This document shows, piece by piece, positions 43,540 to 55,552 of a DNA stretch of 64,000 bases (position 1 is its first letter; every line of letters begins with the position of its first letter). The notes under the pieces are model-generated. The model was not told the DNA's origin and did no database searches. It saw only the letters and a list, made by a program, of their open reading frames with translations. Location of the stretch: NCBI RefSeq assembly GCF_014356525.2, contig NC_052518.1, forward strand, positions 35,601,705 through 35,665,704, read 5' to 3'. A program made the position numbers and the translations under genes. Source of the stretch: Nilaparvata lugens. Lineage: Eukaryota > Arthropoda > Insecta > Hemiptera > Delphacidae.

Positions 43540-44775
43540 CATTTTTTGATTATTGTACAACCGCATGTATTGACCTGACGAATGAACTGAATGGTAGGAT
43601 GCAGAGATTACTTAATTATGCTGTGAGATACATTCATGATGCTAGACGTGATGAGCATATAACACTCCACTTCATGCAACTGGAATGGCTAAATCTCAAA
43701 AATCGAAGGAAATATCTCCTCCTTATTCTTGTCTATAAGATTACAGAAAATTATACGATCGGAAAATAGGAAAGCATGTAGTTACATGCAAAGTAATACT
43801 TAGGATATCAACACAGTACAATATATTATTTATTTTAGGGATTCTTCATACAATAATATGAATGAGTTGAAAATATTCATAATCCATGAAAATTTCAATC
43901 TTTTAAAGAGAGGGAGTACTCATGATTTGAAAGAGCAAAGCAATACAAAATACAAAACTGTCATAAAGTTCAATATTTTCTTGTATTGATTGGATAATAG
44001 TGAGGAGGGAAGGACCAGCTTATCTTCGTTATTCATCCACTCTGTTCACATCGCTCGTCAAACCAGGTCACATCAGTACACTCTTCAGGTCACATCACCG
44101 TACATCCATCTTCAATTACTCATCTTTCATCACTACAGTCTGCAGAGAATGGAATGCTCTTCCACTCACATTGTGGTTACTTCGTCTCTTCCCCTGTTAA
44201 ATTAAATTATTGCATGCACATTTGCTTGGGGTTGATGATGATTCTAGTTTGATGATGATATGGGGTTGATCAGTCCTTATAGCTCAATTCTGATTCATTA
44301 GATTCCCCTTCTTTTCATTGTGTATTTTGGATGAATAATTGCATATTTTTCACTTTCCATTCCTTTATTATCATTATTTAATAAATGCATTCAATAATAA
44401 CATTACTTTGATTTATTCCAATTGAATAGTATATTTTAGTATCTATTTTTTATCCTCAAACTGAGTTTTGTTCCACCTTTAAATGTTTTTATATACATTA
44501 TACATTTTACCAGATATGAATTCATCTATTTTATTTATTACTGTAGTAGTTCTTTTAGCCTTCTTTGTTCATTTTCAATGATTATTCTTTAAACAATCTA
44601 TTAAATTTTGTATTTAGTCTTGCACGTATGATTATATATTTGTACGTATGACGTATATTTTTGTATTACAGTTCTATTATTATTATTTATTTTTTATATT
44701 AAGTAAACTTTGCTGTACAATGTTTTAATCTACAATGGGTCTTTCTGGACCTAGCAAAAAAAATCAATCAATCAA
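43540..44775 (+). pseudogene. LINE C-terminal fragment with (AATC)n tail
   Basis: FDYCTT, NGRMQRLLNYAVRYIHDARR, WLNLKNRRKYLLL (43540-43765) and, after about 220 unrelated bases, EGPAYLRYSSTLFTSL, RTSIFNYSS, CREWNALPL (43990-44200): the C-terminal domain of a CR1/Jockey-type LINE. The 3' end has CAATGGGTCTTTCTGGACC and a tail of AATC units. The same 3' end occurs at 63580-63649. 5'-truncated and broken. Confidence 0.7.
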
Positions 44776-44814
44776 ATCTTCTACTATTAGTTCATTTCTA
44801 TCTAGTATCCAGTA

Positions 44815-45345
44815 TTGCGAAGACAAGCTGCAAAATATTATTGGTGCCTTCTTCTACTACACTTTTTTGCTCACCCAATTTCGGTTGGTTTTCTTTTGAA
44901 ACAATTAGGAAAGAAGTTGATTTATTAACTGCACTTTCATTGTTTGGATTGCGGGCTTGTGTATTTTCTGTGATTTTTGGTGGAATATTCTTTATGGTGT
45001 TCTTTCGTGAGTCTGTGATAGTTTTTGTTTTATTTTAATTCCTGATTCTTAGGCGATTCGATTGCGACACTACAGCCTCGATAGCTGGCTGTGTGTCATT
45101 TTCCGCAATGAATACGTTCCATTTTGACAGACCATCGCTGGGTTTTGAACAGTCCTTTGATGCTTACCTGGACACTTAACACCCCTAGGCTCCTTGTTAC
45201 AGTATTTCTGTGTGTGGCCGACCATTTTATGCTTGGCATCGTTTGCATTAGGGTATCAGGTTTGCCTTCTTCAGTGCTTCCACTTCCTCTGGACATACAC
45301 AAGTTGCGCCCAGCGGTCAAATGGGAGTGATACATGGCTCCCTCA
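44815..45345 (-). pseudogene. Jockey-like LINE ORF1 (Gag-like) relic with zinc knuckles
   Basis: On the minus strand: CKRCQA, frameshift, GHTQKYC, GVKCPGKH, which is the spacing of CCHC zinc knuckles in Jockey ORF1, followed by a Lys/Asn/Ser-rich tail to about 44815. ORF1 would bind the element RNA. Two or more shifts are present. The endonuclease expected next is missing, replaced by the LINE at 43540-44775. Confidence 0.55.
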
Positions 45346-46382
45346 CACAAGTACACTGTTCACGTAGTGACGTCATCACTGCCAGTCCCATTATTTGTCC
45401 CGCTCTTACTCTCTCTCTGTCGAAGAGAAAACGGTATATATGCTTTTCGATAACCATCTGCTGTATAACGACCGTTCCTCCCTATTCTACTTATCCGTTC
45501 AACCTAGACCTCCTGCTAAGTTATCAAGAAATAAGACCAGCAGGCTTGCTTCGCTCGCCTGCATTTTTCATTAGATACTTTAATTCTTGATTGAATCGGC
45601 GGTTGATTTGAATTGTGTGGCATTCGGTTGAGTAATTTTCTTTTTTTATAAAAAGGAATAAAAATGGAGTGATAAAACACCATGATTAAGAAATCATGAT
45701 AATTTGTGTGATAGTCTAGTTCTTTCTGTAATTTTCTAAAAAAATATGAAGGAGTGAGACAATTTTTGTTGAACAACGAACTCAATCTGTATAATCGTTC
45801 AAATTAATAATTTCTGTTGAGAATCTGATGGATTTATTTGATTGCTCTAGCCGTGTTGCTGAAGAAATTACACCTTCAGGAGTTATTAATATTTTTGTAA
45901 TTTTATTTTATTTTGAGTGAGCAAACGTTCGTTCAACCAAATGTATTCGTCCAACCACCAACTTCTTATTTATAAGGTATTTGCTTGATAAGCTATCTTC
46001 AATATCCTCTTTCTTGGTAAGAATTCAAAGATTCGCTCCTTCAGTCGGGGAAAGTAATGTCGGCTGCTAGTGAGAGCGAAATGGCATCACTCATGATGAC
46101 GTCACGGACGTTCACTTTGTTATGTTCAATCTGTGAGTGCCCAAACACATTCTAACAGCTGGGTGCAATTTGCAGATTCCCCCTCTTTGCAAACAAGTAT
46201 ATTTTTAAGATCAAAATCTTTTTTATATTCATTTCGGCGCATAATGATACCACAAACATAATCCAACGGTTCTCTCGCCTTCCACTTCAGCTCTTGTTTA
46301 CTACTTCTGAAACTCTCAATCTCCGCACTTTCAGATCTTCAGTATAATTCCTGTACTACAAGAATGATGAAGCTTTTAACTA
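45346..46382. other. Intronic sequence, no gene seen
   Basis: Contains scattered repeat-like phrases (GCAGGCTTGCTTCGCTCGCC) but nothing assignable. Confidence 0.35.
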
Positions 46383-46570
46383 GAGCGTGCACTAGGTCGG
46401 TGGAGCGGCGCGACACGGCGCAGAGAATTTCTGACCTGAAATTAAATACATGTAATCAAATGTACCTCGTTCACTACGAGCACGGCGCGGCGCGGAGCTC
46501 GAAAAGTTTCTGGACTTTTCGGGTCGGAACGGCGTCGCGCCGCGTCGCGCCGCGCTCCTAGTTCACGGAG
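46383..46570. mobile_element. GC-rich foldback MITE
   Basis: Left GTGCACTAGG...GGCGCGACACGGCGC and right complement GTGAACTAGG...GGCGCGACGCGGCGC are inverted repeats of about 40 bases in an otherwise AT-rich region. It resembles hAT-derived MITEs. No certain target duplication. Confidence 0.5.
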
Positions 46571-46619
46571 GTCAGGTCGGAAAATTTCCGCGCTCGGGTA
46601 ACTCCGTGAGGGCTCGGCT

Positions 46620-46774
46620 GTTTCCTAGCTCTGCTTCTTTTGAACTTGGCCAGGCTATGTGTTTGGGCAATTTGCCTCAAGGTACCGTGCTATCTCCAAT
46701 ACTATTTCTGCTTTATGTAAATGATCTTTTAAAACTGGAACTAGACTGTGGTAAACTGGTGTCTTTTGCCGATG
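46620..46774 (+). pseudogene. LINE B reverse transcriptase, 5' part (split by LINE A)
   Basis: LGNLPQGTVLSPILFLLYVN and DCGKLVSFAD, ending within the codons for the FADD catalytic motif at 46774. The same frame resumes at 49809 with T-A-I-I-F-S after removal of LINE A, restoring the order of motif residues. 5'-truncated at about 46620. Confidence 0.8.
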
Positions 46775-49700
46775 AAAATGAAAATGAAAATGAAATTTAT
46801 TCTCCTTTTTCTTATAGCCTACAAACAAAAAATTACAATATTTTATCTTAGAATTAAACTGACAGCAATTGTTTATAGGCGCTGCCAGTATCATATATTA
46901 TAATTACATATTTCGAATATTATATAGTTGCTATTTCAAAAAATCTAAGCAAAGTATTTTCGGCCATTGCGGTACAAATGTGCATATAATGTGCAAGAAC
47001 AGCTATAAAAATTTATTTAGAAAAACAAAGCAGAAGCGCAGTGTTGAATTTTGTAATATTAAAACAATACTATAACTTAATAAGAAAAATATGAGCTAAG
47101 TGGAAATATAAATCACAAAGTACAAAAAGTTTGGGAATTTATGGAGTATAAATACATGGCATTGTACCGGTAGCTGAAACAGTGTATGATTTTCAGGATA
47201 GAATTGAAAAAAAGTTTTCTATATCTTGATATTGGAATAGCCAGTCTTTAATTATTGTTGAGAATTCTTTCCAAGTTCTAGTTCTTCTACCAGCATGTGG
47301 TATAGCGTTGAAGAGTTTTGGGCCTAGGTATACAAAAGATTTAGAAAAGAAGCTAAAATTTATTCTTGGTAGTCTTGATACCAGGTCAAGTCTTCTTCTT
47401 TCAGAAAAGCTGGGCCTGAAAAATCCATCGTTTCCACTTCGCATAAAGAAAATTCTTAAGACTTTGAAAACAAAAAGATGGCGAATTGGGAGAATACGTA
47501 ATCTCTTGTATAAAGGAAACGAATTCTCTCTTCGATTTTTGAATAGTATTAGTCTGATGAAATGTTTTTGCAATTTGTGTAGTGGACTAAAGTGCACTTT
47601 TGCAGCTCCACCCCAACATACAATGCCGTATTCTAATTTTGAATTTATTGAGGCATAATATACTGTGCGTAGTGTGTTTGTATCACACAGCTCTCTCAAG
47701 TGATAGAATTTACAAAGATAGGTATTGATACTTTTCTTGAGATTAGATATATGTGTTTTCCAATTTAAGGCTGAATCAATAAAAATACCAAGGTATTTAA
47801 TCTCTTCGACCTGCTCTATAGGAGGACATTGGCATAATAAGTCATATGTGCAGCTATTTAGATGGAAAATAATAGGTTGATTGTGAATTTTTGGTGCGCG
47901 CAAAGAGAAATTAATAAATTTGGTTTTTTCGACATTGATTGCTAATCTATTTCTAAGATACCATTGTTGAAGAAATTTACAGTCATGGTTTACTCTATTG
48001 TACAGTTCCTCCCATGATTTCCCTGAACTAACTAATACCGTGTCATCTGCATAACAAAATATTTTTCCATTTAAATTGGCATCACATAGGTCGTTTACAA
48101 AAATTATAAAGAGAATAGCTGAAAGAACTGATCCCTGTGGAAGTCCTGAAGTTACTGTTGAAAAAGAACTACAGGTATTATTAATTTTTGTACATTGAAC
48201 TCTATCATTTAAAAAAGATTTAAACCATTGTAGGGCCACGCCCCTTACCCCTGTAGATTCTAACTCATTTAATAGAAGACCATGCTCAACCGTATCAAAA
48301 GCTTTTTTTACGTCTAAAAATAAAGCATTTACATTCAACCCATCGTTTACATTATTATATATAATTCTCATAAAGTCGACTAGTGCACGCTCAGTATCAA
48401 AACCTTCACGGAAGCCGTATTGGTTTTTACTAAAAAATTCATATCTATTCAGGAATTTCAATAATCTTGTTTTCATCAGTTTCTCTAATATTTTAGAAAA
48501 GATGGAGAGCAGCGCTATGGGTCTATAATTATTCAATAGTAATTTATCTCCACCTTTGAAAACTGGTACCACCACTGCTCTTTTCAATACTTGTGGGAAT
48601 ACTCCTTGCGACAAACTAGCATTACACAGGTAACATAAAATAGGCAGTATAATGTGTTTCAAAATATCGCTTGTGAGTGAGTCATATCCTGTCGATCTTT
48701 TTGAGGGCATTAATCTAATCAGTTGGAGAATTTCTTCTTCCGTAGCAGGGTGTAAGAAGATAGAATTTTCAGAGATATTGTATTTAAAAACCCTATTGTA
48801 ATCTTCTGGTGAGAATTGATGATTCGGGTTTATATTCCTAGGTAGGTCATCCCTGACATTATTGGGAACACTTATAAAATATTCATTAAACTCCTTGGCA
48901 ATAGTCGGTGAATCAGTAACAACAGTATTGTTATTCATTGTATAGATACTTTCAAAAGTTTTATTCTTTCTTTTTCTACCTGTTATATCATTGATTATTC
49001 CCCACTGAGCAGCTTTGTTATTATGATTTTTCTCAAATAATTGACTGTAGTAGTTTATCTTTGTAGTTTTTATGTCGTCAGCTAACTTGAGTTTAAAGGC
49101 GTTAAAATAATTTTTTAGTTGCAAATCGAAAGGACGATTTTTAACTTTGTGGTATAGTTTATTTCTTTTTAGCAATCGCCTATGAATATTACTCGTTATC
49201 CAAGGACTAATATTTTTTGCTCTAGTTAAAGAATTGACATGCGTAGTGACCACAGAACCACTCCTACATTCCTCTATGATTTTTAAGAATTCATTCCAAG
49301 CACTATCAACACTTGGTGCATTGTAAACTATTGACCAGCCACAAATATTTAATTTATCATTGAATTTCATAAAGCATATTTTTTCATTTACCACTAACTG
49401 ATCTCCATTTCTATCTTGCTGAGTACTATCTCTTATCTTTGATTTTTTAAACATGACGCCTAAAGTGCTGTGATCAGTAATGTCGGTTGTGAACAATGCA
49501 CTTTGATACTCTAAAAGTGGACTGGATCTTACAAAGAGGTGATCAAGGCATGTTAACGATGCAGGTCTAGTTATTTCTCTTATACAACATGTATAACCCA
49601 ATGAAGCTAGCAGATTCAAGTAATCATTTACATCATCGTTATCAACGAGAGTGTTCAGGTTTATATCTCCACAGAAAACTGAATTAATGCTGGAATGTTG

Positions 49701-49808
49701 TTCAAGCCAACTCTTGAGTTCATTTATGAATATACTTGGTGTGCTATTATGGTGCCGATAAGCGGCAAGAAGAACTATACAAAAATTTTCAAATTTAAAA
49801 TTGAAATG
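46775..49808 (-). mobile_element. LINE A, 5'-truncated, nested in LINE B
   Basis: Runs from part of the endonuclease at 49800 through the reverse transcriptase stop at 47193, a 3' UTR of about 400 bases, an AATAAA-like site and a (TTTTCA)n tail at 46776-46796. Target ATGA is present on both sides (46772-46775 and 49806-49809), a probable 4-bp duplication. Confidence 0.75.
47193..49800 (-). CDS. LINE A endonuclease C-terminus and reverse transcriptase, open frame
   Basis: A continuous open frame of about 870 codons from the truncation point at about 49800. Visible parts: CGDINLN endonuclease motif; LDHLFVR and TDHSTLGV near the endonuclease end; LNNYRPIALLSIFSKILE; FLDVKKAFD (motif A); GLPQGSVLSAILF; CYADDTVLV with the intact YADD; the thumb region INVEKTKFINF, EIKYLGIF; and a C-terminal domain ending FFSILS. 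It belongs to the CR1/Jockey group. It would nick DNA and prime reverse transcription there. The start of ORF2 and ORF1 are missing, so it is a dead-on-arrival but young copy: no stop in over 2.6 kb. It lies in the SLC6 intron on the gene's strand. Confidence 0.85.
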
Positions 49809-50614
49809 ACACAGCTATAATTTTTTCGCAAAAAAACTGGGAAGATGCTTTCAGGGTTGCTGAAGGTGAAATGTCTAAAATTCAAAAATGGCTTGAACTA
49901 AATACATTGAGCTAGAATGTACAGAAAACTAAATATATTTCATTTTCAGCAAATGCAGCTGGAAAGCCTGATAGAAACTTAAAAATAAGACTTCACTTAA
50001 AGTGCACAAACAAGGACCTCTGCAGTTGTCCAAGTATTGTAAATGTATGTAATTTAAAGTATTTAGGAATAATTATTGATGAATGCTTGAAGTGGCAGCC
50101 CCATACTGCTTTTATAACTAAAAAACTCAAATAAATTTCATATAAATTTCACCAAATAAATAAAATATTAGAACTGAAAGATTTAAAAACCGTGTATTTT
50201 GCATTGGTGCAATCCATTTTGGAATATGGGATAGTAATCTGGGGTGGAGCTTTTGACACTCATGTGAATAATTTATTCATCACCCTAAAATATATTATTA
50301 AAACAATATTAAATAAACATAGACTTTATTCAACTAATCTATTATTTCACGAATTCAACGTTTTGACTTTGAGACAACTCTACTTGAAAAATTTAACAAA
50401 ATATATTATTAAGTATAAAGACAATTTTTTTATGATAAATGAATCTCATTACAATTTTAGACCAAATACTATCAATAAATACGAAGTTTATTATGCAAAA
50501 TTTACACTAGTTAAGAGACAGTTGATATATTTAAGCAGCAAGTTTATAAATATATTACCTTTTAATTTAACACATATAACTAGACATACCAGAAATGATA
50601 TAAAAATTGGATAA
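49809..50614 (+). pseudogene. LINE B reverse transcriptase, 3' part
   Basis: Resumes with TAIIFSQKNWEDAF, then LNTLS followed by a TAG, VQKTKYISFS, CNLKYLGIIID, a TAA, LEYGIVIWGGAF, and an Asn/Ile-rich C-terminal domain to 50614. It is related to LINE A but clearly diverged from it. It stops about 15 residues before the usual end, at the boundary with LINE C. Confidence 0.75.
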
Positions 50615-52407
50615 ATGCCTTCCGGAGATCAAGGAAAACCGCCGAGACCCTGTTTTTTTGCTCCCAGTTCTCTGTAATTAAGTGGATGAAATTTGCTATA
50701 GCTGTATCTGCTGATTTATCTTCCCTGAATCCATGTTGATATTGGTGAATCTTTTTAGTTCTTTCAAGAAAGTTTAATATTTGTAGGTATATAGCTTTTT
50801 CTAAGTATTTAGATGGCGTTTGCAGATTTGATATCGGTCGGTAGTTCTCAATGACAGTTTTACAGTTCTTCTTATGTTTTGGATGGACAAGTGATATCTC
50901 CATGCTGTCGGGCACTATTGGTTCTCTTATTGAGAAGTTAATTATTTGTAGGATTGGGTAGGCAATTTCCTTTCGACAATGGTACAGCAGTTACCTTGAG
51001 ATTCCATCTATACCTGCTGAGTACTTGTGTTTTGTTTTTGCGAAAATTTCAAGCATGTCCTTCTCTGTCACTCTCTTGTATGCCTCCAGCAATTCCTCAT
51101 CATTCTGTTCCAATTCACAATTAGCAGTGCTTGATGTCTGACGGTCTGTCTGCTCTATATTCAAGGGATAATTATTGAAGACTTCCAATAGGTTGTGGGG
51201 ATTTTTTTCTAAATTGCAATTTATCCTCAGACATACTCCCTCGTCCTCATCATCATTCTTCCTCTTCTTTCTCTCTTCATTTATCACCCGCCATGTCTCC
51301 TTTGTCTGGTTAGTTGACCGCTTTATTAACTCTGCTATATGTCTTTTCCTTCCATTTTTGACTTCACAATTTCTTCAGATAGGAATATTTATCCTTGAGA
51401 TCCTGCTCTCCAGTCAGCATGTATATGGTTTCAGCATCAAGAAGCCTCTGTCTCAACTTTTCAATTGTTTCTGTTATTTTGAATTGGTTTTTTCTCAGGG
51501 TGCAAAGTTTTTTATCTTTAAACAGGCAGATGCAATTCAGATGATACTGCATTGTTTTGATAAAAACATTGTACTTATCATTCACAGATCTTGTATTTGT
51601 CAGTTCACTCCAACTCTCTCTTCGCAGACGTAGTCTAATTAGTTACATATTTTGAGTGTTCAGTTGTCTTATCTTTATCATATGAGGCGTCTGGAGATTC
51701 ACGGCTGTGTCCAAAATGCATCATAATCCTTTGTGATCTGATATTTCATTATCTATAATCCTGACTGTAGGCCTGTTCATGCTTGTAATGCAGTAATCTA
51801 TGCTAGTTTCTGTGTCTATAGTTTTTCGAGTTGGTGGAAGCTGTACAATATCTAAACTATACTGTGCCAAGATTTTCTTTAGTTTTCTCAAATTTGGAGA
51901 ATCTTTTAGATAGTTTATATTTAAATCCCCCATTATTGCAATATTCTCGTTTTTTGTCATAATGCTAGTCAAAAACTTGTCCATATATATATTCTAAAAA
52001 TTCCAGGGTTTCCCCGATGTCAGTCTGTAGATGCATACTATTGTAAGCCCTTGAGATTTGGTTTTAAATTTCAGTGCAGCTATTTCACATGTCAATTCCA
52101 TGGAAGATGATTCTGTGTCTATTATTTCAAGGTTGAAGTCCATCATGTTGCGTGAGTATATAGCTGTGCCACCCCAGATATGTTGCCTCCTTGAGAATTC
52201 TGATTGTAAAGTGTAACCTGGTATATTAGTAGTTTCCAATTTATTCTTGTTGAGTCCGTGTTCTGCTATCAATAGGAAGTGAGGTCTTATTTTGTCCAAT
52301 TCAATTACCAGCTGATCTATTTTTTTCTGAAGGCCTCTTTGTATGTTTAGGAGAAACATCTTCAACTTTCTGTTTTCTGGTTCGTTTGGGTTTCTGTTTG
52401 TGCTCAA
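50615..52407 (-). pseudogene. LINE C endonuclease and partial reverse transcriptase
   Basis: Right to left: LLNIQRGLQKKIDQL, ERRQ..WGGTAIYSR (52407-51994); IAIMGDLNINYL, ETSIDYCIT and NEISDHKGL (51984-51721), an AP endonuclease with its Ser-Asp-His; a linker (51585-51364); KHKYSAGIDGIS (51287-50991); and ENYRPISNLQTPSKYLE, QHGFREDKSADTAI, AVFLDLRKAF (50915-50625). It breaks off at motif A. Frameshifts separate the blocks. The missing part starts about where LINE B begins. Confidence 0.75.
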
Positions 52408-52516
52408 TGCCTGTTATTTGTTTAATACTTTCGATGTGTAAGGCTGTTTGCAGGAGTTGAGAAGTTTTTTGGAATGTTGCTCTCTGTTCTAAGGTTTTGT
52501 TTTAATTTGAAATTAA

Positions 52517-53040
52517 AAATTACTCTTCAAATATTAACTTACTCTGTCGCTTCAACATCTTAAATATGCTTATATGAATCCCAATAAATTATACATTATT
52601 TCGATACAGAGTTTCAAAAGAAAATGAATTGCAGGAGCCGCACATTGATATATCAAGCCATATCATTTTGTAGATGGAAAATTTGTAAATTATGCACTAT
52701 AATGGATTATAACTCGCTCAAGAACTGTTGTGTTGTAATCTTTGAGAACCGCAACTTTCAATGATACAGAGTTGATGAAAATTCTGAAAAAAGATGAATA
52801 CTTCTCTTACAAAAGGATAATTTAACATTAGGTTTTATTGGGGATCCTATTTGAAACGAAAAATCTCTCTTCAAATATTAACTTACTCTGTCACTTCAAC
52901 ATCTTAAATAATTATGCTTATATGAATACAAATTCATTATACATTTTTTCGATACATAGTTTCAAAAGAAAATAAATGACAGAAACCGCACATTGATATT
53001 ATGAAGCCACATCATTTTTTAGATGTAAAAGTTGTGAATA
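52517..53040 (+). repeat. Direct repeat, two copies of about 175 bases
   Basis: 52517-52690 and 52864-53040 share CTTCAAATATTAACTTACTC, ATCTTAAATA, TTCGATACA, GTTTCAAAAGAAAAT and GCACATTGATAT in order. The spacer is about 170 bases. No coding. Confidence 0.7.
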
Positions 53041-53223
53041 TGTTGTACATTAACCAGCTGAAATCATGTGTCAGAGCAAGTGATAGCTCTTAAATTGCCT
53101 CAGCTGATGTTATGAATGAATAAAACTGTAGTATAATTTATTGCATGCAATAAATTCTTCAGATGACTAAATGATAAATTCATAAATTTTTTTTCTTATA
53201 AACTCTCAATGTTAATGTTAAAG

Positions 53224-53303
53224 TACTTTGCCGCACTCTAAATTTGCAACATAACAACACAAAATAGTTAACACGCTTTATGATGGTAGAGTGCGGCAAA
53301 GTA
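53224..53303. mobile_element. 80-base foldback MITE
   Basis: Perfect 17-base inverted ends TACTTTGCCGCACTCTA. Its core TTTGCCGCACT resembles TTTGCTGCACT in the foldback at 54712-54834. Confidence 0.6.
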
Positions 53304-54711
53304 AAAGAAATGTTAGTAAACCTGAATATGTTGCTGGCTGGAATTTTTTGTAAAACAGCTGATTATTACCGCGAGATATTGGATAATGAACAGTAAATAA
53401 ACAAGAAGTTCTAATAGTATTCAATATCAGTATTTTATTTCTATTCAAGTTATCATGAACGATTTTTTATGTGTGAGACGATTTTTATGTGCCTATATTT
53501 TTAACTGGAATACATTGGAAACATTTATCGACCATTTTTATGATCAAGGAATCAAGTATTTTTATATCTTTATTTACTTTTGTGGTTAGGTTACTCGTGT
53601 TAGTGATACTAAAGCTGTGATTGTTATATTTTCAAAACAATAATGTATCCATTACGTTTGAAACATAAATATTTACACTTCAAAAAAAGTTATTCAGTTC
53701 TTCAACTCCCCGTAAAATCTCTACTCACATTTTCGTAGAACAACTTCAATGAATGCCGTTGATGAATTAGAAACAAAATACAGAATAGATGTTATTGAAT
53801 ACCGTAAACAAAAACACTGGATTCACAATATACTGTTTACTCGACAGTGACTTGAATGATTGAAGTTCAGCATTTCAGGTAAATGTAATGTCTATATAAT
53901 ATAATTTAATCACGTTTTAAATAATGCAGTAAAACCTTAATTATACGTTTCATGCGGCTACTGGTCGCTTGGCCAGAAAAGCAGAAAGGCCAAATCGACA
54001 CGTTTACTAATGTATTTACAAGAAAAAACAAGCTGAAACTATATTTTCACACTAATTGTGTATAATATATCATTCAGACTCAAACTTGAGGATATTTGGA
54101 ACTGGAATAAATAGTAGGCCTACACATGAAAATTTCATAGAATGGTCAGGTTAGACTTGAGTCTGTCCTGAGGACTGATCAGTAGCCTAGTCCTTACTTA
54201 ATCAGTCCTGGGCATATTAGCTTATTTATTTATTTACATTAATAGAAAAATTGAAACATAAGCTTACAGCTTTGATCGCATAGACAAATTAATCAATAAA
54301 ACAAATTAATGGGCACCGTATAAGTATAAGCAGAGTTTTGCTGCAAAACTTTTGTGTTTTTGGATAGGAGAATATTAAACTGTTAGTCACAGGTGAAGTA
54401 TAACGTTTGTGAGGCTCATTGATGGCTCAAAAACATATCCCGACAAGTGATATGGCCATTTCTCCACTTGCTGATGACTTCTTGTAGATAAAGTATTATT
54501 ATAATTGAATCTCATAAAACTTTATAATGTTCATTCTATTGTCATTTAAACTGAATTTGGAACAATTATGTTGTGGAATGGTTGCAATATTTATTATCAG
54601 CATTAAAAATACTAAAGATTTACACAAACAAACATTTCATTTGGTATAGGACATGTTCACCGTCTATTACTGACTTTTCACTTTCTATGGTAACTGTAGG
54701 AAAAATTTAAT
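53304..54711 (-). other. SLC6 intron, no feature
   Basis: No gene or clear repeat seen. Confidence 0.4.
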
Positions 54712-54834
54712 GTGCAATACGTGCTCAAAGTTTCTTTGCTGCACTCAAGAAACCATCATTCCGCACTCGCCTACGGCTCGTGCGTGAACGTTTCTTTCAG
54801 TGCAGCAAAGTGGCACTTTGCGCACTAGTTGCAC
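54712..54834. mobile_element. 123-base foldback element
   Basis: GTGCAATACGTGCTCAAAG and TTTCTTTGCTGCACT on the left pair with the right half. The loop has CGCACTCGCCTACGGCTCGTGCG, itself hairpin-like (given here as a 23-base span 54763-54785). Confidence 0.6.
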
Positions 54835-55520
54835 AAATAACTATTCCAAGTTACTTTGGACTCAGGTTTCAATGAATTTCAATCAAATTGCATTTCTCAA
54901 ACATTTGTGCTTCGATTCTAACTCACTTTTTACAAATTTGAGTTGTGCTCCAAGTTCTTCACATAAAATTGACTCACTATTGCATCATTTTGAACTGTGA
55001 CTTTGCTGTGTCATAGCTGGTTACCACATAAAGGGTCACATTGTTGCCGCTATTCGTCCCTTGGAACGACTTCATCATCTTGGATCCTCACTCAACTCCA
55101 TGTTTCTCTTGGTTCGTGAGAGCATTTGCTCCTCCAGTGGTCCTGCCACTGCTGCAGTTTCCCATCGACATGTCCTGGCCCGGTCATGTCCTATCTCTTG
55201 GCACTTTGAAGCTGCTAACTTTACATTGAGCTGAGTATTTTGTATTGAGTTTACTTTTTTCTTTTTACATACATGTATTGCCTACTGTTTTTGATTTTCA
55301 AAATAGTTAACCTAAAAATCAGATTTTATTGACCATTTATTCAAAGGTCAACTACATTGTGTCACTTTGAAATTTAGCGACTTTTCTCTCATTGCCATTC
55401 ACTGGTTTAAACTTGAATTCTCATGTATTTTGTACACCAAATTTGTGTGAATCTATTCGATTATCTTTTATTCTAGTAAAAGCTATTACAATTTGACTTA
55501 TGATTACAATCATCAGCTTC

Positions 55521-55552
<32 letters not shown>

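Noticed and set aside
46364..46561. A 65-codon Arg/Ser-rich frame
   Set aside because: It spans a GC-rich foldback MITE; composition explains it.
47308..47658. A 116-codon plus-strand frame
   Set aside because: Antisense shadow of the LINE A reverse transcriptase.
49800..50614. Twin-priming inversion of one LINE as the explanation for LINE A plus LINE B
   Set aside because: LINE A and LINE B both contain the C-terminal domain and are clearly diverged in sequence; nested insertion fits better.
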